Program-made: the position numbers and the translations under genes
In this document: in pieces, positions 11,165-22,134 of the stretch
Layout of the letters: every line of letters starts with the position of its first letter
Numbering within the stretch: position 1 is the stretch's first letter
The notes under the pieces: model-generated
What the model was told of the DNA's origin: nothing
Databases searched by the model: none
What the model saw: the letters and a program-made list of their open reading frames with translations, nothing else
Source of the DNA: Heligmosomoides polygyrus polygyrus
Lineage: Eukaryota; Nematoda; Chromadorea; Rhabditida; Heligmosomidae
DNA: 64,000 nucleotides
Direction: 5' to 3'
Assembly (NCBI GenBank): GCA_947396885.1
Contig: OX377202.1
Coordinates: forward strand, 64,514,643 to 64,578,642

Positions 11165-11416
11165 GTGGAGGAACGGACATCGCCACCTCGTACGATCCTA
11201 CGCGACCGCAAAATTCGTCTCTTGGTGGAAAGCGATGGTGAGGATGACGAGGTGGTCCAGGACGACGTTGGTGCTGAGGACGATGTCCTTGTACTACCAA
11301 CTGACGACGATGATGGCTCAGAAAGTGAAGTAATAGAATCCGAAGCAGAAGATGAGGATAAGGAAGCTTCAAAGAGCGATTTTGAAGCCCCTAATCGGTG
11401 GAATATCGCGACGTAG
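11165..11416 (+). CDS. unrecognised acidic ORF
   Basis: An 83-residue frame whose second half is very acidic: Asp/Glu runs such as SDGEDDEVV and PTDDDDGSESEVIESEAEDEDKE split by short spacers. Acidic N-termini of this kind occur in piggyBac-like transposases and in nuclear proteins, but nothing downstream supports either. It starts about 200 bases from the 5' end of the RTE-A copy on the opposite strand. Weak evidence for a real exon. Confidence 0.25.
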   Translation: MEERTSPPRTILRDRKIRLLVESDGEDDEVVQDDVGAEDDVLVLPTDDDDGSESEVIESEAEDEDKEASKSDFEAPNRWNIAT

Positions 11417-12580
11417 CCCGGCTTTCGTGACGATGTGTTCGACTGCGGTAGGCCGATCGATTATTATCGATTATTTTTCAATGACGAATTGTTAGATGAA
11501 GCCATTACTTGACGAGAAGCTCAATAAATCAGTAATCAAAACTTCTTTGTGTACCACGCGTTTTACAACAATGTCTAAAGATGAAGCACACATAACACGA
11601 AAAAGTTCCTCGGAAAGACCTGAATCCAACTAGAAAAATAAATTACAAGATCTCTTCCGGCTTCTCGGATCTCGGCATGGCTAAGCAAAAACCATCAAAA
11701 ATAATCCCGTGAAATGCATAAAAGGCCCACATCAGGACGTAGCCTGATGTGGCCGAAGACTGAAACCTACACCTGCCCGTGCAAGCCATGTGGTCTGGTC
11801 GTTCTCTTGAACAGAGACGCCCAGACCTTTAACGTGAGCTTCATGTCAAGAGTCTGGCTGTCTGAGTGGAAAGCGAGCTTTGCCGCAATTGTCAGGCCAG
11901 CCTCGTCAAGACAATCAGTTGTCACCTAGGTTCCAAATAAAGAGGATTCACCAAAGTAAAAATAACAATGAAGTATGCGAAGTATCAACCTAGATATAAA
12001 GGGAGCCATTAAAATGTGTGATCTCGTCGCCAGGACTATTAAAGAAATGAGAGGGATTACTATGCATACTAATGTCCTTAGGTGTTTCACTGTGTACAGA
12101 GCTTTAATACGATATCCATTTGTGGGACAAACGTATCTAAGCCCTTCCTGTATGGGAATACCCCTAGCCGCCTCTGAAACGGGAGTGCGTAGCCCACATT
12201 GTACGGTCAAGCTATTATTTACGCCAGCTCACGCTGATCCTAGAGCAGGGTCTTAGCGCTAAGACTATATTGCTCTCAGCTTAAGAAATGGATTTGTATG
12301 ATGTTACGCGCGCTTTAGCTTTGAATTTAATATACATATTAAATATATTTTCAAATACGATCTACACCGCGCGGGGCAATAGAAAGAGTCGATCGACAAC
12401 GGAAGTCGCCCACCTGTAAGGGTCTGGCCGTCTTCCGGGTCGGCAATCGATCGTCCGAAGTAGGGTGCGGGTTGGGAGGGGTAATAATTACTAGCTAACA
12501 AGGTAGTGAGTAAGGAAAAAACTTTTTGACTATTTTAAAGAAATAAATTTATTTTAAATAAAAACTTTAAATTCATTAGG
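11417..12580. other. no gene recognised
   Basis: No conserved reading frame. An AATAAAGAGGATTCACC word at 11936-11952 resembles the tail of the Penelope-like element at 50841-50856, which could mark a tiny relic of that family, but the flanks do not match. 12310-12380 and 12525-12575 are AT-rich. Confidence 0.3.
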
Positions 12581-12591
12581 TATCACAAGAA

Positions 12592-12886
12592 CGGGCGCGT
12601 GTAGCGCAGTCGGAGGAGGCGCGACTGTCGCGTGCACCCGATACCAGGTTCCTGGTTCGGATTTCCCGCCCAGGCCAACCAAGCCTTCCATCCCTCCGGG
12701 GTCGGTGAATTGGTACCAGACTTGTCTGGGAAGGATAAAGCGCTGACTTGTTCATCGGCTGGCCACCGCAAGTCATTGTATGGCCAAATACGCATTCATG
12801 TCGCCTCCACGACATCCCGTAGAAGTAGGATGCGCTGGCGCATCCCAAAAGAGATTGAGTAACGCCGTCCTTTATCCTTTTATTTT
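12592..12886 (+). mobile_element. tRNA-derived SINE, copy a, with 11-bp TSD
   Basis: The 5' part has a pol III box A (TAGCGCAGTCGG, 12602-12613) and box B (GGTTCGGATTT, 12654-12664) at tRNA spacing. The 3' part is unrelated body sequence ending in a T-rich tail. It is flanked by a perfect direct repeat TATCACAAGAA at 12581-12591 and 12887-12897, the hallmark of LINE-mediated insertion. Three other copies lie in the window (23028-23320, 37565-37772, 39483-39735). Confidence 0.9.
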
Positions 12887-12897
12887 TATCACAAGAA

Positions 12898-14616
12898 TCT
12901 CCCGGGACCTCCATATCAAGTTATAGGTTTCGGGGCTTATCTTGATGCAGCGAGTTCCCTTCTTGTGTACTAACATACATCTTTATTTATATCTTTATTA
13001 CGTAACAGGATGGATACGGTAGCGGAGGGAAGACGAGTAGTGGACTGACGAGGCCGGGCCGAGCCGCCGAGGGCGAGCCGAGGTCGAGACTGACGAAGCC
13101 AGGCGTGGCTTCGTCTTCGTAGACGAGGTGCCGGTGTAACGCAACAGGTGTCTGTGACCCGACACACCCATTCTCGGATTAACTGTCCTACTGCAGACTG
13201 TTGCCTACCACATTCTGGTGAAACCTTAAGTTCCTTGCTAGACATGTGGTCTGGGAGCTTAAACACTGAGAACATTTCGTGCTCCGCGGCTAACCATGCG
13301 TCACCGAGCGCACGTCCGCGTTTCAGCGCCGCGACGTCGCGTTGGACTTAGGTCCTAGAGCCCGGGGCCGAGCTGCCCCGTAATCGTTCTTCCCCCCCCC
13401 CCCCCCCATTCCGCCGAGCGCGTGAACTCGTCTGCGATGGGCGCTCCTCGCGCAATCAGCGCCGCCCTTCCGCATGCTGGGGCCGTATGCTCTCCCGTTG
13501 GGGGAGAATCAATCAATATCGGCATATCTCATCACACCCCGATCCCCCCTCGGGGGAGACTCGGGGTAGACGAGCATACGGCCCCAGGGAGGAAGAACGG
13601 CTGCGGGGCATCATGTACATATGGTCGCCGCGGATAGCGCGGCAGAAGACGTCGCAATTGGGTGACTTCAGCGGCAGTGATACCTAGACCTGCCTCAAAA
13701 CTTGCACAGCAAGTGTTAGAAAGTGTACACAAAGTCAGTTTCACTGCGATAGTGTGTCATATTTTCAGCTTTTCCTGAAGAAGCATCATTTAAAATTGAG
13801 CCTTAGAACGTTGTTTAGTTTTATAACTCGAACTCAGTTTCTGGACCAGAGCATGTTCTCCCGCAGCTCCTGCAACACCAGAAAGGGATATCAACAACTC
13901 AAACCCAGTGTCTGCAGTAGGTCATGAGGCACAGCTCACACGACCGCGGCGGGCTCTTCGCGCACGCGGCAGTCGCCGTCGCGGTCGCGTGACCTGATCC
14001 GCAGATGGTCGCTCGTACATAAAGGCCGGCCCTCGCTGGCGGCTGGCCGGCCGGGCAGCTGCCGCGCTGCAGCGCTGTCCGACGTCCGGCGCCGCGTCAC
14101 TTCGAACGCAGGCTCCCGAACGGAATACTACCGTAGCAACGAGTCCTTCGAGTTCCCAAAATTCGTGCGCCGAACCGCTTTTCGTTGCTTCGTCAGGGGA
14201 GTGGTGCTCTGATTTTTTGGTGCATCCCGTGATTGGAGTGAAGCAGCATGGCCGGGAAGACTTCTTGTCCTCGTCTGGCACGCTATCCTCGTCGAACGGC
14301 GTTATTGTTTTGCTTCCTCCCGACGTTGGACGAGCGCCCGTCACCAGGCTTTATTATTGCGTCATCTTCCATTTCTTCATTCTCGTTCTTTCTCAATAAC
14401 GGTACTTGGAATGTAAAACTGAAGCTTAACGGTGTTGGAAGCAAGAAAAACGAGACACTATCGTCCTCCAAATGATGACGAGAATTTTTGCCTGGCTTTC
14501 ACTCCCGCCTCCTGAAGTGGCTCAGCTGGTCTCGTTTAGCCTGGAGTGAGTTATCTAGCGAACAAACGTTTTCTCCTCATCTTCGATTAGCACATTTTCC
14601 CATTGCCTAACGATGA
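12898..14616. other. no gene recognised; GC-rich and inverted-repeat pieces
   Basis: Holds a 17-bp C tract (~13391-13408), an inverted repeat with arms CTGGGGCCGTATGCT at 13477-13491 and 13573-13587 (a small MITE-like foldback), and a GC-rich block at 13930-14110. Minus-strand frames at 12970-13275 and 13922-14344 are open but lack recognisable domains; the first contains a Cys-bearing segment (PECGRQQSAVGQLI) that could be an exon, with no further support. Confidence 0.3.
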
Positions 14617-14624
14617 CATTCCAT

Positions 14625-14838
14625 GGCGCAATGTGGCTCGGGGGGGGGGGGGGGTCACCCCCCTGCACAACGGTTTGTGCTTTTTGAAACCGGAATTTTT
14701 TTGCAGCACTGGTGTGCTCTACCCCTACAGTGAACTGAGGTAGGCCATTTCCGATGTAATTTCACACACACGTATCCTTTACTAAGGAGGACAACAACTG
14801 AGTAGGGGGGTGACCCCCCCCCTGAGCCACATTGCGCC
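14625..14838. mobile_element. foldback MITE with 8-bp TSD
   Basis: Ends are GGCGCAATGTGGCTC and its inverse, followed inward by long G and C runs. The element is flanked by CATTCCAT at 14617-14624 and again at 14839-14846. An 8-bp TSD suits hAT-like transposases. Its inner sequence (around 14725-14775, with CAGTGAACTGA and GGCCATTT) recurs at 15460-15505, showing that a related element starts in the rpl-30 intron. It lies about 300 bases upstream of the rpl-30 start. Confidence 0.85.
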
Positions 14839-15110
14839 CATTCCATTTTTCCTCCTTGTGCGGTCATTATACGTGCTTTGATGAATTCTCCGCACCATAC
14901 TTTTACTGGGAAGATGAAGAAAGTGATGGAGCTAGGTAAAAGAGTGATGTGTAAGTCCTCTAAGTGAAAAGTTGTGGATGTGTAGCCTTAAATTGAGAAA
15001 ATAGTGCCAGACGAGAATGATGAGGAAGTGTTTGCCTGTCCAGGCGGTTTCATTTCTTCATGCTCGCGTTCATGTCATTCAGCCGTTGGTCTGATGAGAA
15101 ATTTAGCTGT

Positions 15111-15122
15111 TTCATTCTTCAG
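15111..15122 (+). promoter_or_regulatory. probable spliced-leader trans-splice acceptor of rpl-30
   Basis: TTCATTCTTCAG ends 17 bases before the rpl-30 ATG. A pyrimidine-rich stretch closing in AG a few bases 5' of the start codon, with no exon upstream, is the usual trans-splice site of nematode genes. Inference from pattern and distance only. Confidence 0.6.
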
Positions 15123-15139
15123 GTATACAAGCTGCTGCA

Positions 15140-18100
15140 ATGGCTCCCGTCGCTAAGAAGCCTCAGGTGCGTGAAAGTTACTCTGGAGTTAGTTATTCGG
15201 ACTGAGAAGGTCCTGGATACTGGAGTCTGAATTAACTAATTGAGAAGGATGTAACTTTCCCTTCCCGAGCAGAATGCATCCGGATTTCGATCCGGTATGT
15301 GTTTTCTCGTTCGCAGTCTAATATTTCAGCTGTCAGTGTGAAGCAATATATGACCAACACTGCACCGAAAATCGTAGTAAGAAAGGTGGCGTAACTAGGC
15401 TGGGGGGCCACCGTGTAGGACAGCTCAACACAACCGTTTGCGCTGGTATGTCCCATCCGTACAGTGAACTGAAGTGGGCCATTTATGATGTAATCTCACA
15501 TTCACATGCCGGCGCTATGGTAGTTGGGGGGGTCACCTTGCAAAAAGTGTCATAGACACGAAAAAAGAAACGGTAACACACTGATAGTAAAGAGAACAAC
15601 CAAACAATGCTATACTCTGTTCTGTGCTCTCCTCCGCTGACGCGGAGGAGAGCACAGAACAGAGTATAGCATTGTTTGGTTTATAGCATCGGGTGTGGCT
15701 CGAGTTGCGAACAGAGTATAGCATTGTTTGGTTTATAGCATCGGGTGTGGCTCGAGTTGCGCACCCGTGCTAGAATTGCCTACATCCTGGAGTTCCCTCC
15801 CTTGCCAAATTCGGAAGCACGTAAAACACAGATCTGGGCACTAGTTGAAAGTTCCGACTCCACCGACAAGACTTCGGCCGAAAAAACTTTTTCGCTGAAA
15901 CTTTGTCTAGGAGGGGGGGGGGGGTTATTTGGAGTGCTGATCACGAATCGGATATCCGTTTTTCACGATTCGGTCGGAGACCATCCATACCGATAACGTG
16001 GGTGGTCCAGGCAGGGTCACCAATCTTGCCCAAACTTCGTCTAGGGGGTTATTTGGTATGCTGATCACGAATCTGGCATCCGTTTTTCGTTTTACGCTAT
16101 AATACGGTAGGTTACGGAAGGTACGGGTGACTAAGGTAATGGTCACCGATTTCGCCAAAACTTCGGCGTGAGACGAAAAACGGATGTCAGATTCATGATC
16201 GGCACCCCAAATAACCCCCTAGACGAAGTTTCAGCGAAATTGGTGACCTTGCCTGGACCACCCATGTTAACGGTATGGGTGGTCTCCGACCGAATCGTGA
16301 AAGACGGATATCAGATTCGTGATCAGCACTCCAAATAACATCCCTAGACAAAGTTTCAGCGAAAAAAAAAAACTTTTCGACCGAAGTCTTGCCGGTGGAG
16401 TCGGAACTTTTAACTAGTGCCCAGATCTGTAATCGAAAAGCGGAGATAAGACTGCATTCACATTCGCTATATGCAGCTACTCGCCGCGGCTGCCCGCTGC
16501 GGCAGGCCATGGTGACCCCCCCCCCCAACTACCATAGCGCCCACATGCCTTCTTAAGGCCCCCACAGAGTTCTGCGGCAACGCCGCTCGCCGCAATGGTT
16601 AAGGATAGGGCAGGGACGCCGCCGGCGGCGAGCTCTGCGTCTCTGCCCTATGGTTAAGCATAGGGCAGCGGCAACGCCGCAAAAGTCTGGGAGGGCCTTT
16701 AGGCCTCTGTTATACTCCCGCGGGAGCATCCGCGGAACGTCCGCGGACTGAAGGTGCACCGCGAACGGCGGGTGTGGCGGGCCGCGACGAGTGGCCCGGC
16801 GCGGGATCCCGGGGCGATTTCCGCCCATCCGCGGATGCTCCCGCGGGAGTATAACATAGGCCTTAGGCTACAGTTATACTCCCGCGGGAGCATCCGCGGG
16901 ACGTCCGCGGACCGTCGTTTTCGTCCCTGGACGACTAGCCTAGCATTTGAGCGCGTTCCCCGCGCCGAACTCCATGGGACGGCAGCATTCCACGGTGCAC
17001 TGCACCGCGGAAGGCTGCCGTCCCGCGGGCGGGAAGTATAACAGCCCCCTCGCCGTCTGTCAGCGGCGATCCGCGGACGGCGGGTGTGGCGGGCCGCGAT
17101 GAGTGGCCCGGCGCGATTTCCACCCATCCGCGGATGCTCCCGCGGGAGTATAACACTGGCCTTACCAGGGCGGACAACCACTGATGTGAGTAGGCGTGAC
17201 GCCCCCCCCCCCCCCCCCCCCCCGTTCCTCCACCCCAACCCTATTTGCGCCATAAAGTCTTCTATGACCAGACAGCAGCTTTGCGAAGGTTTCACATGAT
17301 AATTCTGCTAGCGTTAAAACTGCGTAGTAACTGGAAAGTAGTATAACTCAGCTCAGTTTCCTTAAGCCTCAAGTAGCTGGTGTCAAGGATGTAAGCTGTT
17401 ACAACGATGTTTACTTGCGAGCGATCAAAACTCCGCCAGGTGGTGCTCGAACCCGCACTTCCTGCTGAACGAGCGGGAATGCGCTACGCCATCAGATCAC
17501 CGGCGCTGTTTGACCTCCGGCCATCAGGACGTGCGGGTTCGAGGTTCGCCTGGCGTTAATTTTGATCGCATGAACACATCGTTGTAACAGTACTATTGCT
17601 TTTCACTACTAGTGGTGCCGTAGGCACCATATGGAGGCTGTATCGTCAGTACAACCTTATGAATACAGCCGGAAACACAGGATCGGAATGATAAAGAACC
17701 TAACTGAGACATCACCAAGATGAGGTTATGCCCATTAAGCGCGTTTACATGTCCATGTTGGGTCCACGCCCTTACACTTTATTTATACCATAAGTTCGCG
17801 CAGACGAACAAGCCGCAGCACTTTATTTATACCATAAGTTCGCGCAGTCGAACGAGCAGCAGCTCTTTATTTATACCATAAGTTCGCGCAGTCAAACAAG
17901 CCGCAGGCTTTTTTCTCGGAATGTTTGCTCTAGCAGTTCTGTTCATGGGTCGTGCTCGCCGTGGGATACTTCAAGTACGATCTAAAGCAGTTTATAGGCG
18001 TAATATTCAGTTAGGACCTCAGTAGCGGTTGGAAGTTTGCGAGGTGAACACTATGCTTATGGAGTCAGTCTTTGTTTTCCGAGTTTTCAAGGAGATATTG

Positions 18101-18950
18101 GTACAGATGACATTGAGTCCTTCTAAGAAGTGGCGTGATTTTTTAAAGAAAATAGTGTGGTGCAAGAGGTTAGGGTGGAGTGCACTCCTATGGCGATGCA
18201 TTCCCTTTTCATACCAGGTTCATTATTCCACCACACTCCTAATGGAGGTGGACCTTCGATAGGAAGGGAAAATATTTTATCCTACCGTAGGCAGTACAAC
18301 AAAAATATTCATGCAGGGACCCCCCCCCCCAAAAAAAAAAAAAAAAACCTTTCGAACCAGTATTGTTAACGCAGTATGTAGAACATCTGTCGACAATTTT
18401 GAGAGTCGAGGCAGAATAGCGAAATTGAATAGTTGAGTATGTGTGTGGTCTGCACACTGCATGGTTATCGCAGGTTTTTATGCCACTATTTAGCTAACTG
18501 GTGGGCTGTGATTAGCTCGGAATGCTGTCAGTATGCTCGACTGGGGTTGTAAGTAGTAAGATGTTTCAGGTGAAGAAGAATGCAGAGAACATCAACACCC
18601 GGTTGTCCATGGTCATGAAAACCGGCAAGTATGTGCTGGGTTATAAGCAGACGCTGAAGGCTCTCCGTAATGGAAAAGCCAAGCTGGTGATCATCGCCAA
18701 CAACACTCCCCCACTCAGGTGTGTCCTTTCCGGTCCCGTTGCAATGGTTTCGCCTTCATGAGAACTGCGTTTTAGAAAGTCAGAGATCGAGTACTACGCC
18801 ATGCTGGCCAAGACCGGTGTCCACCACTACAACGGCAACAACATCGAGCTGGGAACGGCATGTGGTAAGCTGTACCACGTGTGTACGCTCTCTGTCACTG
18901 ATGCTGGAGACTCAGACATCATCCGAAGTATGCCTTCTGAGACGGCGTGA
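15140..18950 (+). CDS. rpl-30: 60S ribosomal protein L30 (eL30), three exons
   Basis: Exons: 15140-15166, 18570-18718 and 18776-18950; all introns are GT-AG. The spliced frame is 351 bases (116 residues plus stop), close to the usual 113-117 for eL30. The protein starts MAPVAKKPQ, followed by [21 protein letters not shown], the KLVIIANN strand, and the [18 protein letters not shown] and [11 protein letters not shown] blocks typical of eL30, ending with TDAGDSDII. eL30 binds kink-turn RNA in the large ribosomal subunit. Intron 1 is 3403 bases and full of MITEs, long for a nematode ribosomal-protein gene; intron 2 is 57 bases. A few residues past DSDII (RSMPSETA) are extra relative to the C. 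elegans protein. A GATAAA word at 18969 could serve polyadenylation. This is the only clearly intact host gene in the window. Confidence 0.96.
15511..16541. mobile_element. 1.03-kb foldback element with perfect 8-bp TSD
   Basis: Terminal inverted repeats begin GGCGCTATGGTAGTTGGGG; the TSD CACATGCC is at 15503-15510 and 16542-16549. Long inner arms pair over 15830-16030 against 16235-16437 (shared words AGATCTGGGCACTAGT and AGTGCTGATCACGAAT), so the transcript of this intron could fold into a long hairpin. No transposase frame. The TTATTTGGAGTGCTGATCACG module resembles one in the 55286-58662 element. Confidence 0.9.
15598..15760. repeat. perfect 40-bp hairpin followed by a perfect 52-bp tandem duplication
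   Basis: Arms 15598-15637 and 15642-15681 are exact inverse copies around a 4-base TGAC loop. Starting inside the right arm, 15657-15708 is repeated exactly at 15709-15760. Sits near the left end of the 1.03-kb foldback element. The pattern suggests replication slippage at a hairpin. Confidence 0.92.
16556..16698. mobile_element. PIF/Harbinger-type MITE, TTA target duplication
   Basis: Ends AGGCCCCCACAGAGTTCTGC and the inverse of AGGCCCTCCCAGACTTTTGC, each next to TTA (16553-16555 and 16699-16701). Three-base TTA duplication is typical of PIF/Harbinger elements. The same end reappears at 29272. Confidence 0.75.
16709..17154. mobile_element. two GC-rich MITEs with GTTATACTCCCGCGGG ends
   Basis: GTTATACTCCCGCGGGAG and its inverse bound 16709-16855 and again 16873-17154; another GTATAAC end lies at about 17037-17043. 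Inner CATCCGCGG words are repeated, giving several alternative hairpins. No target duplication could be fixed. Confidence 0.7.
17396..17590 (-). mobile_element. tRNA-like SINE (second family) arranged as an inverted repeat
   Basis: On the minus strand 17434-17506 contains box A-like GGCGTAGCGCA and box B GGGTTCGAGC at tRNA spacing. The downstream part (17396-17465) is repeated in inverse order at 17522-17590, so the whole forms a ~70-bp-armed foldback. A related minus-strand copy is at 36185-36310, sharing CTTGGCGCAAG-type and GACCGCAA-type words after box B. Too diverged for a functional tRNA. Confidence 0.6.
17777..17908 (+). repeat. three tandem copies of a 44-bp unit
   Basis: Units start at 17777, 17821 and 17865, each with CTTTATTTATACCATAAGTT followed by CGCGCAG and a GCCGCAG-like end. 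In intron 1 of rpl-30, after the MITE nest. Confidence 0.95.
17909..18569. other. 3' part of rpl-30 intron 1
   Basis: No nested gene recognised. Contains a C10-A17 double homopolymer at about 18320-18347. The acceptor is ATGTTTCAG at 18561-18569. Confidence 0.6.
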
Positions 18951-21300
18951 ATCGTTATTGTTGATTTGAGATAAATGTTTACTTGTTTCACATTTCATCG
19001 GTTCAGGGTGAATGAGCAGGAGCACGGTCAGTTATGTTCTCTGTTATACGGAGTGGTTCCGTTTCCACTGTAATGATGGGTTGCTCGAGGGGTGCAAGTA
19101 TCCGAGACCGCTCGGCTCTTATTCCTAGTGCGGTCTTGCCACAATTTAAAGGTCGGCTGCGACCTCACTCGCCCAGGGATGCTTGGAGGAGGTCTCAAAT
19201 TGGACCAATCTTTCATATTGTCGAACCCCGACCTCCGTCGCATGGAGAAACAGCACTATCCACTGCCCCACGATGCGCTTGCCGGCTCTGCCAAGGCGGA
19301 CGTGTAAGATATCGATCGATTGTTTGTGTGGACGCCGACGCGACACGATCTAAGTAAGACCCACCCGGCATGCGCGTATCGTGGAGAGAGGACTGATACG
19401 GTCGTCAAGGTCTGATAGGTCGTCAGGCAGAGTCTGTTACGCAACGAACCACCTTCCGCGACGAATTGTGTCTGTTGTCCACGCTATCGATCACCCCTGA
19501 GCGTGGTATAGCAAGTCCTAACGATTGCCTCGACCCTTTCGTCAGAAAGACCGTGCCCTTTTCTGTTGCGAGGTCCAGCTGTGGACGTCTTGCTCTCTTC
19601 AGCGCCAATTTCTTACGGTGCTTGTCAGGGCGGCCGCTTGCAATTGTGAATACAACCTGGTAGCAGGGCCGTAGATGGACCGAGTCGTCTGGTTAATTGG
19701 CATCTTCTGGAAGCACTGGGGTGCGTTGATGTGATCATTCTTGCTCCTTTTTCTTGTAATGGGTTTACATCCTGGAGGAACTCTATTGCTGCGGGACCAC
19801 ACCATGGAAACCACAACATCCTGCCCTGCCGTGAGCTGTACATTGAAGGAGTACATGGCAGGGAAGGAGCCCTCTTGGTATATTTCTGGACGAGCCTATC
19901 ATTCTCCAAAACACCCCTGATTGGCTTGCGATAGGGACTGTTAGCAGTCCAAATTAAACGAAGAAGACCGCGGATACGAAATAGATCAAACCAAGGGAGC
20001 TCACTTCTACCGTTTGCCGAAGTGCTTTTATTATTGCGTACCTCGTTTTGCTCTTGGGAGATGTGTTTCATAACAGAATGGGCTTTATCGCTCAGAATGA
20101 CCTAATACAACTAATGCGTACAAACACCTAACTAATGGTGGCTGGCAGTTCGGAGAATCTGTGCTCGATTATTCGAATACCACTCCACTTGAAGTTCGTT
20201 GAAATTTTGCCAATGATAGGCCTTTCGACTGTGGTTGGCTGCTCCTCTCTGTCCATATTCACGTAAGCGAGGCTAGAAGATTCGGAAGAATCCGCTTAAA
20301 CGAACAGCAGTGCGTCGCTACAGATGGAGCAGCAACGAGGAAAACCAGTGCATGCAGTTGACCGAAAACTGAAAAGTACAACCTCGAGTACCAATAAATC
20401 CCAAAATGCGTGACGAAAAGATGCGTTCGGTTCTCTTGTCAGAATGTTAAGCCTGTTTGTTCAGAAGTAATAAGCAACCGTGTAGAATGATGGACAAGCG
20501 AGAATCGAGCTTTCGAGCGGATTTTTAGTCTCAATCCCGATTACAGTGCAACGGCGAAGCACGTCCTATAGCTACAGGATCTGAAAATTCAGCACTTAAA
20601 CTGCTTCCAGTCGCGTCCACCATAACCTCTTGGACTCCCCCCGAGAACTTAGAGTGGTACCCTCACGAAATTTTGAAGCCGCCCTCCTCTTCGATGCGAT
20701 TGCAGGGCTTCATCGGCGCTGCTCGGCATGCTGCGAATACTACCCTTGAAGAAGATAGTGGTGACTATACTTATGCTCTCGCAGAAATTTCGAATTCTCG
20801 AATGGCTTCAATAACGAGAATTTTCGAACATTCGAGATCGAATATATTCGAAAAACGCGATTTTTCGATTTTTCAAGTTCGAATGAAAATCACTCGAACA
20901 CCTATTCAAATAGGTCATTCGTACATAAGTGTGGTGGAGACCCTTTGAATGATTGTTTGGTTTACACTTCCAGTGCCACGAATCTCGTTCGATGGAGAGT
21001 TCTCTCGTTAAGAGGGATCTCGGGCCGCTTGTCGCAGATCCACGTGGTGCGTCACCGAGTGATGGATAGGGGAATAAACGCGAACCAAATGCGACCGTGT
21101 ACTGCTCAGAGACGCAGGTGGGATGCAGGGGATGAACTCCTTGCTTCTTTTGTGTCGAGCCGACGCGTTCCTTGTGTGTGGGAGCGGCACATTCACGCAC
21201 AATGTACGTCGATGTGTTCGCGCATGTGCGGATTGTAACTGCGTCGGCCCGACCAAAAGCTTGCACTCGGTAGACTGGGAGTACATGTAAGGCGATTCGA
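18951..21300. other. no gene recognised
   Basis: Several frames are open on both strands (for example 19625-20071 minus and 19034-19357 plus), but none shows a domain or codon pattern I trust. 20800-20910 carries TTCGAA-type words. Confidence 0.4.
20800..20910. repeat. TTCGAA-rich degenerate repeat
   Basis: Many ATTCGAA, TTCGAACA and CGAATA words in ~110 bases. The same kind of sequence is at 44332-44500, 54380-54540 and 62060-62200. Confidence 0.6.
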
Positions 21301-22134
21301 GGCCGCCTCAAAAGTCTCGCCCCGTCCCTTCGGGCAGTCTAGCTGATGTTCTTCGCCCGCACGACAGAGCCTGACTAGCTACCTGTCTGTATTGAGCAGC
21401 ACTAAAGAGCCTCATTCCTCTGATCCCGAAACAGCCCCATTTCTGCAGCGATAGGAAGGACGAGTATGGAGAGGCTGCTAAAATCTCAGGGCCCAACCAG
21501 GCTGCGCAAATTGAGAAGGACTAGGATGACGATCTGTACTTACAACGCCCGCACGCTTGCATCGGAAGCATCCGTCGAGGACCTGATGATGCAAGCCAGG
21601 AAGATCAAGTACGACGTCATGGGACTGATCTAGACGAGAAGACACCACCCCCTACACACCGTCTACGACTTCGGTGAAGAACTGCTCCTCGGAACACGTG
21701 GTAGCAGGGGAGTAGGCGGCGTTGGTGTCCTCCTCAACACGCACTTGGCCATGAACATCGATTCGTACGACCTCTGACAACCCGAATCGGACGTCTGCGA
21801 CTGAAGCGATGTGGCTCTGTACCAGCTTTGACTGTGTTCGTCGCGTATGCCCCAACATCCGACTACGACGTCGAAGAGGTCGAAGCCCTCTACGTGGAGC
21901 TGGAGAAGTTCCATTAGGAAGATCACACCTTCTGCAAGGTGAACTTCACATCGGCACCCACGATTTAGAGAGGATCGAGCAAGGTGAAAGGCTGTCTGAG
22001 TTTATCATGTCGATTAAGACCATCCATGGAAACTCACAGTTCCAGAAGCCTCCCTCACTACTGGGAATCCCCCGGTGGCCAGTTCCACAATGAGATCGAC
22101 CACACCATCTTCAACCGCAAGTTGCCTCACCGAC

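Larger units (their letters stand above)
15388..17251. mobile_element. outer MITE in rpl-30 intron 1, split by later insertions
   Basis: Left end GGCGTAACTAGGCTGGGG at 15388; the right end is the inverse of GGCGCAAATAGGGTTGGGG at 17251. Sequence just inside the left end (15460-15505) and just inside the right end (17160-17230, with the GGCGGACAACCACTGA word and a 24-bp C run) match the left-middle and right parts of the MITE at 14625-14838. The flanks AGAAAGGT and ATAAAGTC are only partly alike. Later elements at 15511, 16556 and 16709 lie inside it. Confidence 0.7.

Noticed and set aside
11740..11795. Hammerhead-like CTGATG...GAAAC at 11742-11767
   Set aside because: The flanking pair GTAG/CTAC encloses the core in the wrong topology and the conserved core base after CTGATG is T.
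12602..12670. A functional tRNA gene
   Set aside because: Boxes A and B are present but acceptor and anticodon stems do not form, and a perfect TSD shows it is a SINE.
13922..14344. A 140-residue minus-strand gene
   Set aside because: GC-rich and open, but with no domain, no splice context and Arg-rich composition expected from GC skew.
19625..20071. A 148-residue minus-strand ORF
   Set aside because: No recognisable motif, and an overlapping plus-strand frame is equally plausible.
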